A stretch of DNA of 7,664 bases. It comes from CAYXOX01 sp964466745. Lineage in GTDB: Bacteria; Pseudomonadota; Alphaproteobacteria; Rhodobacterales; Rhodobacteraceae. The notes beneath the pieces are model-generated. The model was not told where the DNA came from. It was given only the letters and a program-made list of their open reading frames with translations, and searched no databases. Below are positions 1 through 6,134 of the stretch, piece by piece; the stretch's first letter is position 1, and every line of letters starts with the position of its first letter. The stretch is taken from contig CAYXOX010000145.1 of assembly GCA_964466745.1 (NCBI GenBank), forward strand, positions 1 to 7,664. Reading direction: 5' to 3'. Both the position numbers and the translations under genes were made by a program.

Positions 1-1307
1 TCCCGCTGCCCGGCGCCGACAAGAACGCGCGCCCGCTGGTCGCCATTCCGGGCAACTTCCCCCTGCCCCACGAACGGCCGTCCGGCTGCAACTTCGGCCC
101 GCGCTGCGATTATTTCGAGGCGGGCCGCTGCGATGCCGCAGACATCCCGATGCGCGACGTGGAAGGCGCGCACGACCACGGCAGCCGCTGCCTGAGGATC
201 GACGAGATCGACTGGGAACTTCCGGCCATGAACGTGCCGTCCCACGAGCCCACGCGGCCCGGCCGGGTGGTGCTGAAGGTGGACGATCTTCAGAAGTACT
301 ACGAGGTCTCGGCCTCGGCCCTGTTCGGCAGCCGCAAGCCCCGGGTCGTCAAGGCCAACGAATCCCTCAGTTTCGAGGCCCGCGAGAGCGAAACGCTCGC
401 CATCGTCGGCGAGTCGGGCTGCGGGAAGTCGACGCTGGCCAAGATGCTCCTCGGGCTCGAGACGGCCACCGACGGGTCCGTCACCCTCGACAACCTCTCC
501 ATCGAGAGCACCGCCATCCAGGATCGGGAGACCTCCACCGTCGCCGATGTGCAGATGGTGTTCCAGAACCCGTTCGACACGCTCAACCCCTCGATGACGG
601 TCGGCCGGCAGATCACGCGGGCGCTCGAGATCTTCGGGGTCGGCGATACCGAGGAGGCCCGCCGCGAGCGGATGCTCGAACTGCTCGATCTCGTGAAGCT
701 TCCACGGGAATTCGCGGACAGGATGCCGCGCCAGCTTTCGGGCGGGCAGAAGCAGCGCGTCGGGATCGCCCGCGCCTTCGCCGGCGGAGCCCGCATCGTG
801 GTGGCCGACGAGCCCGTCTCGGCGCTCGACGTGAGCGTGCAGGCCGCGGTGACCGACCTGCTGATGGAGATCCAGCGCGAAGAGAAGACGACGCTGATCT
901 TCATCAGCCACGATCTGTCGATCGTGCGCTACCTCGCCGACAGGGTCCTCGTGATGTATCTCGGCCATGTGGTGGAGATCGGCGACACCGACGATGTCTT
1001 CCTGCCGCCCTATCACCCCTACACCGAGGCGCTGCTCTCGGCGGTGCCCATCGCCGACACATCGGTGACCAAGACCGAGATCGTGCTGGAGGGCGACATC
1101 CCCTCGGCCATGAACCCGCCGCCGGGCTGCCCGTTCCAGACGCGCTGCCGCTGGAAGGAAAAGGTGCCCGGCAACCTGTGCGAAACCGAGGCGCCGCCCA
1201 TGCGCCGCCTGAACGACGAGGGCCACCAGATAAAGTGCCACCTATCCGAGGAGATGCTGGCCACCATGCGCCCCGTCATCAAGAGCGTCGAGGCCGCCGC
1301 GGAATAG
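1..1307 (+). CDS. Tandem oligopeptide/dipeptide ABC transporter ATP-binding protein (3' part)
   Basis: Partial at the left edge; the reading frame is open from base 3. It is the cytoplasmic ATPase of an Opp/Dpp-type peptide (or similar solute) importer. Bases 3-190 encode the C-terminal tail of a first ATPase half (oligo_HPY region, motif IPGNFPLP then GC-x5-RC). The frame runs without a stop into a complete second half: Walker A GESGCGKST at 408-434, Q-loop glutamine at 564, signature LSGGQKQR at 735-758, Walker B VVADEP near 798-815, H-loop ISHD at 903-914, then a second oligo_HPY tail (PPGCPF, TRC). Each tail has four cysteines (C-x5-C-x7-C-x19-C and C-x5-C-x10-C-x18-C), a pattern known in OppD-like proteins. 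An ATG at 229 could start a separate second ATPase, but it has no Shine-Dalgarno sequence and no stop precedes it, so a fused protein is preferred. Permeases and binding protein would lie upstream. The substrate cannot be told. Confidence 0.92.
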   Translation, partial: PLPGADKNARPLVAIPGNFPLPHERPSGCNFGPRCDYFEAGRCDAADIPMRDVEGAHDHGSRCLRIDEIDWELPAMNVPSHEPTRPGRVVLKVDDLQKYYEVSASALFGSRKPRVVKANESLSFEARESETLAIVGESGCGKSTLAKMLLGLETATDGSVTLDNLSIESTAIQDRETSTVADVQMVFQNPFDTLNPSMTVGRQITRALEIFGVGDTEEARRERMLELLDLVKLPREFADRMPRQLSGGQKQRVGIARAFAGGARIVVADEPVSALDVSVQAAVTDLLMEIQREEKTTLIFISHDLSIVRYLADRVLVMYLGHVVEIGDTDDVFLPPYHPYTEALLSAVPIADTSVTKTEIVLEGDIPSAMNPPPGCPFQTRCRWKEKVPGNLCETEAPPMRRLNDEGHQIKCHLSEEMLATMRPVIKSVEAAAE

Positions 1308-1530
1308 CCCGGGCGCGGCCACGGGCAGCCAGCGTCCGCCCTCCGAGCCCGGCTGGAACGCAGAGCCCCGCGGCGGGCGCCCCGGTCGGGGCACCAGGCG
1401 GACCGGGCGCCGGGCAGCGTACGGCCGGAGCGGCGGGCGACGGGCCAGGGCGCCGCATCCGCGTGGCGCCGGCGGCCGCGAGGATCTGCCGGGGCCGTCT
1501 TCCCTTTCAACCCCTGGTGACCGGCCGCCC

Positions 1531-1559
1531 TTGAGACGCGGCCGCGAATGCCTTACCTT
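1531..1559 (+). promoter_or_regulatory. Possible promoter for the SufA/IscA-like gene
   Basis: A TTGAGA hexamer at 1531-1536 is followed, 17 bases later, by TACCTT at 1554-1559, about 26 bases before the ATG at 1586. The -35 is a fair match to the sigma-70 consensus and the -10 is weak. Position and spacing are sensible, but in DNA this GC-rich the call is tentative. The rest of the 1308-1585 gap is GC-rich and shows no gene and no convincing terminator for the ABC ATPase gene. Confidence 0.3.
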
Positions 1560-1585
1560 CCCTGTCAGGCAAAGGAGCGATCCAG

Positions 1586-1969
1586 ATGTTCGGCATTCCC
1601 GGCAAGCAGGCCGTCACCCTCACACCCGCTGCGGCGGCGCAGATCCGCCGGCTGATGGAGCGGGACGGCCGCGAGGGCCTGCGCATCGGCGTCAAGAAGG
1701 GCGGCTGCGCCGGCATGGAATACACCATGGACTACGTCAGCGAGATCGATCCCAACGACGAATGCGTCGAGCAGGACGGCGCGCGGGTACTCATCGCGCC
1801 CATGGCGCAGATGTTCCTCTTCGGCACCGAGATCGATTACCGGACCGGCCTGCTCGAGCAGGGCTTCCAGTTCCGCAATCCCAACGTGACCGAGGCCTGC
1901 GGCTGCGGCGAATCCATCAAGTTCAAGTCGGCCGAGGAGCTCGCCGCCGAACAGGCCGGCACCGGCTGA
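1586..1969 (+). CDS. A-type Fe-S cluster carrier, SufA/IscA/ErpA (HesB) family
   Basis: A 127-residue cytoplasmic protein of the HesB/IscA family, which carries nascent Fe-S clusters (or iron) from the assembly scaffold to apo-enzymes. The three conserved cluster-binding cysteines are present: Cys41 in the GGCAG motif and Cys105 and Cys107 in ACGCGES. The core domain runs from about residue 9 to 113, followed by a short acidic/alanine-rich tail. The start is well supported by AAAGGAG at 1571-1577, eight bases before ATG. The sequence looks more SufA-like (GVKKGGCAGMEYTMD), but the paralogues SufA, IscA and ErpA cannot be separated safely by eye, so no symbol is given. No other suf or isc gene is in the window, so it is a stand-alone copy. 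It lies 100 bases upstream of tpiA on the same strand, with a hairpin between them. Confidence 0.95.
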   Translation: MFGIPGKQAVTLTPAAAAQIRRLMERDGREGLRIGVKKGGCAGMEYTMDYVSEIDPNDECVEQDGARVLIAPMAQMFLFGTEIDYRTGLLEQGFQFRNPNVTEACGCGESIKFKSAEELAAEQAGTG

Positions 1970-1991
1970 CCGCGCGTCGCCCGTGCCACCC

Positions 1992-2040
1992 GCCCCGGGC
2001 AAGGAGCCGGGGCCTTCCGGCCCGGCGCCCGCGGGGCTTT
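1992..2040 (+). terminator. GC-rich hairpin, possible terminator after the Fe-S carrier gene
   Basis: Nested inverted repeats lie between the two genes. The inner stem pairs 2006-2014 with 2019-2026 (GCCGGGGCC and GGCCCGGC, one bulged G, loop TTCC). An outer stem pairs GCCCCGGGC at 1992-2000 imperfectly with 2027-2037, and TTT follows at 2038-2040. The short T run makes it a weak intrinsic terminator. It sits only about 18 bases before the tpiA Shine-Dalgarno sequence, so it could instead act as an attenuator or an mRNA-stabilising or processing hairpin. Confidence 0.45.
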
Positions 2041-2069
2041 CCCGACGACAGGCTCACAAGGAGGTCCCC

Positions 2070-2831
2070 ATGCGCCGCAAGCTGGCCGCAGGCAACTGGA
2101 AGATGAACGGCACCGCGAAGATGCTGGGCGAGGCGCGCGCCATCGCCGAGGCAGGTCCGGATCTTCGCACCGAGCTTCTCGTCTGCCCCCCGGCCACACT
2201 CCTTTCGCGCATGGCCGAAACCTTCGCCGGCGCGCCGGTCGGCCTCGGCGGGCAGGATTGCCACCCGGCCGCCTCGGGCGCCCATACCGGCGATATCTCC
2301 GCGGACATGCTCGCCGATGCGGGTGCGAGCCACGTTATTCTCGGCCATTCCGAGCGCCGCGCCGACCACGGCGAGAGCGACGCGCTCGTCGCCGCGAAGG
2401 CAGAGGCGGCCTGGCACGCCGGGCTCACGGCGGTGGTCTGCCTCGGCGAGACGCTCGAGCAGCGCGAGGCCGGGCGCACGCTGGAGATCGTGATGGGCCA
2501 GCTTGCCAGCTCGGTGCCCGACGGCGCCAGCCCGGCGCGGCTGGTTCTGGCCTACGAGCCGGTCTGGGCGATCGGCACCGGCAAGGTTCCGACGACCGAG
2601 CAGATTGCCGAGGTCCACCACGCGCTTCGCGCGGGGCTGGTGGAGCGCTTCGGCGCCGCCGTCGCGGCGGGCACCCGTGTGCTCTACGGCGGCTCGGTGA
2701 AACCCTCGAACGCCGCGGAGATCTTCGCCGTCCGGGACGTCGACGGTGCGCTCGTGGGCGGCGCCTCGCTGAAGGCGGACGAGTTTCTCGCCATCGCCCG
2801 GGCGCTGGACGCGGCGCCGGACGCGGCGTGA
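2070..2831 (+). CDS. tpiA: Triosephosphate isomerase
   Basis: A 253-residue TIM-barrel enzyme that interconverts dihydroxyacetone phosphate and glyceraldehyde 3-phosphate in glycolysis, gluconeogenesis and the Calvin cycle; the length is normal for the family. Catalytic residues are intact: Asn9 and Lys11 (GNWKMNG), His93 (GHSERR) and the base Glu163 (AYEPVWAIGTG, including flexible loop 6). The phosphate-binding motifs LYGGSVKPSNA and GALVGGASL are also present. The ATG at 2070 is chosen because an excellent Shine-Dalgarno AAGGAGGT (2058-2065) precedes it and because the protein then begins at the usual MRRKLAAGNWK; an in-frame upstream ATG at 1983 would add an unrelated proline-rich leader. 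Its TGA overlaps the GTG start of the downstream iron permease, so the two genes are probably co-transcribed. No promoter fits between the preceding hairpin and the ribosome binding site. Confidence 0.97.
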   Translation: MRRKLAAGNWKMNGTAKMLGEARAIAEAGPDLRTELLVCPPATLLSRMAETFAGAPVGLGGQDCHPAASGAHTGDISADMLADAGASHVILGHSERRADHGESDALVAAKAEAAWHAGLTAVVCLGETLEQREAGRTLEIVMGQLASSVPDGASPARLVLAYEPVWAIGTGKVPTTEQIAEVHHALRAGLVERFGAAVAAGTRVLYGGSVKPSNAAEIFAVRDVDGALVGGASLKADEFLAIARALDAAPDAA

Positions 2832-4588
2832 GAGGCAATCGGCCCGTGGCACCCGCGGGCCTGTCCGCAGCCCCGCCACCGGCGGCGAAACGCTTCCGGC
2901 TGCCCGCCCTCGGCACTGCCGCATGGGCCGCCGCGAGCCTCTGCCTCCTGCCGATGGTGGCGGTCGCCATCGCCAGCCTGCTCGGCGGCACAGGCACGGT
3001 GGCCATGCTGCTGGATACGGTGCTCCCGCGCTACGCGCTGGCCACGCTGCAACTCGTGGCCCTCGTCTCGGTGGGCACCGTCGCCATCGGCACCGGCGCG
3101 GCGTGGCTGGTGACGGCGACGCGCTTTCCCGGGGTCAGGGCGCTGGAGATCGCTCTGGCCCTGCCGCTGGCCTTCCCCGCCTACGTGCTCGCCTACGCCT
3201 ATACCGACCTGCTCGATCATCCCGGGCTGGTGCAGTCGCTCCTGCGCGATCTGACCGGCTGGGGCCCGCGGGACTACTGGTTTCCGGAGGTGCGCTCGCT
3301 CGGCGGGGCGGCGGTGATGCTCACCCTCGTGCTCTACCCCTACGTCTACCTTCTCGCCCGCGCCGCGTTTCTCCAGCAGAGCGCCACCGCGTTTCTCGCC
3401 GCGCGCGCCCTCGGGCGGGGTGCCTGGGAAAGCTTCCTGCGCGTCAGCCTGCCCATGGCGCGGCCCGCGATTGCCGCCGGGGCGCTGCTCGCGGTGATGG
3501 AGACGATCGCCGATTTCGGCACCGTCTCCTATTTCAGCGTGCACACCTTCGCCACCGGCATCTACACCAGCTGGTTTTCCATGGCCGACCGCGCGGCGGC
3601 GGCACAGCTCGCCCTGTGCCTTCTGGCCTTCGCGCTGCTGCTGGCGCTCCTGGAGCGCATGCAGCGCGGCGCGGCCCGGCACCACGCCACCGGCCGCCGC
3701 TTCGAGCGGCTCGCGCCCACGCCGCTGCACGGCTGGAAGGCGGCCGGCGCCTTCGCGCTTTGCGGGCTCCCCGTCCTGCTGGGCTTCGCGCTCCCCGTAG
3801 TTCTCCTCTTGGAAATGAGCATCGGCTCTGAGCAGGATCTGCTCTCGCCGCGCTACCTCGGCTTCATCCGGAACTCGGTGACGCTGGCGGGCATCGCCGC
3901 CGTTCTCACCGTCGGCGCGGCCATCGTGATCGGCTTTCACCAGCGCCTCGCCCCCGGGCGCCCGGCAGAAGCGGCGGCCTATATCGCGCGGCTCGGCTAC
4001 GCCGTTCCGGGTGGGGTGATTGCCGTGGGCCTGCTCGTGCCGTTCGCCGCTTTCGACAACGCGCTCGACGCCTTCATGCGCGACACCTTCGATGTCTCCA
4101 CCGGATTGCTCGTCACCGGCTCGATCTGGCTGTTGGTGGCCGCGTACGTGGTGCGGTTCATGGCGGCGGCGCTCGGCGCCTACGAGGGCGGTCTGGCCAC
4201 ACTGCCCCAGAACATCGACGCGGTCTCGCGGACGCTCGGCAGCAGCCCCGGCAGTCTTCTGCGCCGCGTGCACCTGCCGATTCTGCGCCCCTCCGTGCTC
4301 ACGGCCGCCCTCATCGTCTTCGTGGACGTGATGAAGGAGCTTCCGGCCACGCTGATCATGCGCCCCTTCAACTTCGATACGCTGGCCGTACAGGCGCACC
4401 GGCTCGCGGCCGACGAGCGGCTCGATGGCGCCGCCGTCCCCTCGCTGGTGATCGTGGCCGTCGGGCTGCTCCCGGTGATCCTCGTGTGCCGCAGCCTCGG
4501 CGGCCGCGCCTCCGATGTCCCGCGCAGCACGCCCGCGCCGGTTGCCGATGTGCTGGACACCCCGCGCGCGAGCGAGGGGGCGCCCTGA
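2828..4588 (+). CDS. fbpB: Ferric iron ABC transporter permease, FbpB/AfuB type (two fused permease domains)
   Basis: A 586-residue inner-membrane permease of the Fe(III) ABC importer class (FbpB/SfuB/AfuB), which would pass iron delivered by a periplasmic FbpA into the cytoplasm. About twelve hydrophobic segments can be seen (near residues 33-53, 70-97, 106-126, 160-180, 211-233, 258-276, 305-330, 350-371, 390-409, 425-447, 487-510 and 537-556), forming two BPD_transp_1 domains. Each has an EAA-type loop that contacts the ATPase: G196...LP209 and G471...LP484. The GTG at 2828 overlaps the tpiA stop as GTGA, which suggests translational coupling. A second in-frame GTG at 2846, about ten bases after AGAGG, is an alternative. 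The tail after residue 557 is polar and proline/alanine-rich. The presumed partner FbpA is convergent downstream, and no ATPase gene is present. Family assignment is firm; Fe(III) specificity rests on the neighbouring fbpA. Confidence 0.9.
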   Translation: MRGNRPVAPAGLSAAPPPAAKRFRLPALGTAAWAAASLCLLPMVAVAIASLLGGTGTVAMLLDTVLPRYALATLQLVALVSVGTVAIGTGAAWLVTATRFPGVRALEIALALPLAFPAYVLAYAYTDLLDHPGLVQSLLRDLTGWGPRDYWFPEVRSLGGAAVMLTLVLYPYVYLLARAAFLQQSATAFLAARALGRGAWESFLRVSLPMARPAIAAGALLAVMETIADFGTVSYFSVHTFATGIYTSWFSMADRAAAAQLALCLLAFALLLALLERMQRGAARHHATGRRFERLAPTPLHGWKAAGAFALCGLPVLLGFALPVVLLLEMSIGSEQDLLSPRYLGFIRNSVTLAGIAAVLTVGAAIVIGFHQRLAPGRPAEAAAYIARLGYAVPGGVIAVGLLVPFAAFDNALDAFMRDTFDVSTGLLVTGSIWLLVAAYVVRFMAAALGAYEGGLATLPQNIDAVSRTLGSSPGSLLRRVHLPILRPSVLTAALIVFVDVMKELPATLIMRPFNFDTLAVQAHRLAADERLDGAAVPSLVIVAVGLLPVILVCRSLGGRASDVPRSTPAPVADVLDTPRASEGAP

Positions 4589-4879
4589 GCGCGCGTCCGG
4601 CCGGCTTGCCCGCGCTGCCCCATGTGCCCTGCTCTGCACTGGTCTGCCCCGCAGCCGGCGGCGCCCCGGAGCCCCGGCCCGCGGATGCGTTGCGCCCGCC
4701 GGGCGGGCCGGGCGGGCCGCCGGATACCGCAGGACGACAGGCAGGAGACACGCTCTGCCCGGTGGCCGCCGACGACAGAACGCCGAAGCGGGCCTGCGAG
4801 TCCGTATTCCGCCTGCCCCGGGGCAACAGACCCGGCCCCGCGGGGCAGTACGGGCAGGCCCATGTCCTCGCGGACCGGC
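4589..4879. other. GC-rich intergenic stretch between convergent fbpB and fbpA, no gene seen
   Basis: About 290 bases with no convincing coding region: all open frames here are proline/arginine/alanine-rich and lack domain motifs. It contains a 9-base tandem repeat GGGCGGGCC (4701-4709 and 4710-4718), preceded by its inverted partner GCCCGCC (4694-4700). It also contains a possible stem-loop pairing GCCTGCCC (4811-4818) with GGGCAGGC (4852-4859), with an inner stem CGGGGC/GCCCCG (4819-4824 and 4835-4840). None is followed by a T run on the + strand, so no intrinsic terminator for fbpB can be named. I see no remnant of an fbpC ATPase (no Walker or signature motif). Confidence 0.6.
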
Positions 4880-4880
4880 A

Positions 4881-4915
4881 GAAAAGCGAAAGGGCGCGGC
4901 CCGAAGGCCGCGCCC
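4881..4915 (-). terminator. Intrinsic terminator of fbpA (UUCG tetraloop hairpin)
   Basis: Read on the minus strand, a perfect 10-bp stem GGGCGCGGCC/GGCCGCGCCC (4906-4915 with 4892-4901) closes a C(UUCG)G tetraloop at 4902-4905. It is followed by the T-rich run TTTCGCTTTTC (4891-4881). It lies about 28 bases past the fbpA stop codon. This is a textbook rho-independent terminator in that orientation. On the + strand a shorter T-poor sequence follows, so it is probably not an efficient terminator for fbpB. Confidence 0.9.
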
Positions 4916-4943
4916 CGCAGGCTGCTCGCCTGTTTTGGGGGTG

Positions 4944-5975
4944 TTACTCCCAGCCCGCCTCGTTGAGCACCTCGACCGCCGCATCGATGTTGTCGGCGAT
5001 GTCGGACAGCGCGATCGTGTCGGGCCGGAAGATGCCGAGCGAGGCCACCGAGGGCGCGAGCCCGACGCCGGGCACGCCCGGATACTCGTCGTTGCCGGCC
5101 GAGAAATACTCCTGCGCCTGCTCGGACGCGAGGTACTCGAGGAAGAGGATCGCGTTCTCGCGGTTCGGGGCATTGGCCGCGACGCCGCCGCCGGAGATGT
5201 TCATGTGCGCGCCGATGTCGTTCTGGTTCGGGAAGACCCAGCCGATGTTGGCAAGCTGCTCGGGGCTCATCTGGTCGTCACCCTTCCGGAGCGCGCGCGC
5301 GTAGTAGTAGGTGTTCGACATCGCGACGCCGCACTCGCCCGAGGCGATGCCGCGAAGCTGGTCGGTGTCGCCGCCCTGGGGATCGCGGGCGAAGTTGCCT
5401 ACCACGGCTTCGGCCCAGGCGGCCACCGCGTCCCGGCCGAGATGGGCGATCAGCGCGGCCGTGATGTTCTGGGTGTACACGTTGGTCGCCGAGCGGATGC
5501 ACACCTCGCCCTCGTACTCGGGGCTGGCGAGATCCTGGTAGGTTTTCGGCGGGTTCTCGATCCGGGTCTTGTCGTAGAAGAGAATGCGCGCGCGCTGCGA
5601 GAAGGCGAACCACCGGTTGTCGTCGTCCTGCAGATAGGAAGGGATGCGGGCCTCCAGCACCTCGCTCTCGATCGGCTGCATCAGGCCGAGATCGGCGGCG
5701 CGGGCAAGGCGCACGGTATCGACGGTGAGGAAGACGTCGGCCGGGGAGTTCGCGCCCTCGGCCTGCATCCGGGCGATCAGCTCGTCGGCGTTGCCCTCGA
5801 TGCGGTTGACGGTGATCCCCGTCAGCTCGGTGAAGTCGGAATAGAGGCGCTCGTCGGTGTCGTAATGGCGCGACGAATAGAGGTTCACTTCACCCTGGGC
5901 GAATACGGCGGGGGCGGCGACGGCGGCGAGGGCTGCGGCTGCGACACCGCGCACGAGCCAGTTGCTGCGAGACAT
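4944..5975 (-). CDS. fbpA: Periplasmic Fe(III)-binding protein of an iron ABC transporter, FbpA/FutA/IdiA type
   Basis: A 343-residue extracytoplasmic solute-binding protein that captures ferric iron in the periplasm and delivers it to an FbpB-type permease. Residues 1-26 form a Sec signal peptide (basic start, alanine-rich core, cleavage after VFA before Gln27). The mature protein opens with the family motif VNLYSSRHYDTD. Candidate iron ligands match the known FutA / Campylobacter FbpA arrangement of one His and four Tyr: His37, Tyr38, Tyr167 (TNVYTQN) and Tyr223-Tyr224 (NTYYYAR). Two cysteines, in GEVCIRS and SGECGVA, may form a disulfide. The start is supported by AGGAG (complement of 5985-5989) nine bases upstream of ATG. 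It has its own terminator and is transcribed towards fbpB, so the two are separate transcription units. It is divergent from the P450 gene. Iron control is likely for such genes, but I could not identify a Fur, Irr or RirA operator. Confidence 0.95.
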   Translation of the reverse strand: MSRSNWLVRGVAAAALAAVAAPAVFAQGEVNLYSSRHYDTDERLYSDFTELTGITVNRIEGNADELIARMQAEGANSPADVFLTVDTVRLARAADLGLMQPIESEVLEARIPSYLQDDDNRWFAFSQRARILFYDKTRIENPPKTYQDLASPEYEGEVCIRSATNVYTQNITAALIAHLGRDAVAAWAEAVVGNFARDPQGGDTDQLRGIASGECGVAMSNTYYYARALRKGDDQMSPEQLANIGWVFPNQNDIGAHMNISGGGVAANAPNRENAILFLEYLASEQAQEYFSAGNDEYPGVPGVGLAPSVASLGIFRPDTIALSDIADNIDAAVEVLNEAGWE

Positions 5976-6034
5976 CTCGGTTCTCTCCTGCTGCGCGGCC
6001 TCCAGCGAAGGCCGCAGTTTCCTGAGTGATTTGG

Positions 6035-6063
6035 TTGGTAAAACCCGCCCGGCAGTCGGTCAA
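6035..6063 (-). promoter_or_regulatory. Possible fbpA promoter
   Basis: On the minus strand a TTGACC hexamer (complement of 6058-6063) is followed, 17 bases later, by TACCAA (complement of 6035-6040). The start codon lies about 60 bases further on. The -35 is good and the -10 matches only three of six consensus positions. A second TTGACT (complement of 6082-6087) lies 24 bases upstream but has no matching -10. A short inverted repeat GGTTG/CAACC (6033-6037 and 6061-6065) flanks the promoter core and could be a regulator site. No canonical iron-responsive box was recognised. Confidence 0.35.
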
Positions 6064-6134
6064 CCCTTTTCCGACGGCTTCAGTCAACAATTCCCGGACT
6101 TGCCGAATCCGGCCATCCGGGCCAAGCGGAACGG

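Noticed and set aside
1379..1392. Short hairpin GCCCC/GGGGC after the ABC ATPase gene as a terminator
   Set aside because: It has only five base pairs and no T run; such stems are common by chance in this DNA.
1178..1534. Open frame of 118 codons crossing the end of the ABC ATPase gene and the following gap
   Set aside because: It is Arg/Pro/Ala/Gly-rich, has no ribosome binding site and overlaps the true gene end in another frame, so it is typical GC-rich noise.
1983..2069. Upstream ATG extending TpiA by 29 residues
   Set aside because: The extension is proline-rich, lies over the hairpin, and would bypass the excellent AAGGAGGT placed just before ATG 2070.
2258..2827. Upstream extension of the iron permease frame inside tpiA
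   Set aside because: The extra 190 codons are arginine/glycine-rich shadow of tpiA with no membrane segment. The permease begins naturally near the GTG at 2828.
2684..5173. Very long minus-strand open frame (829 codons) opposite tpiA and fbpB
   Set aside because: It is arginine/glycine/alanine/histidine-rich with no domain motif, runs through the fbpA terminator and is antisense to clear genes. Long antisense open frames are expected at this G+C.
4515..6029. Plus-strand open frame of 504 codons opposite fbpA
   Set aside because: It is the antisense shadow of fbpA, which has a signal peptide, ligand residues, ribosome binding site and terminator on the other strand.
6020..6090. Rhizobial-type iron operator (TGA-N9-TCA) upstream of fbpA
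   Set aside because: I checked the TGA and TCA triplets in this stretch and none has the required nine-base spacing.
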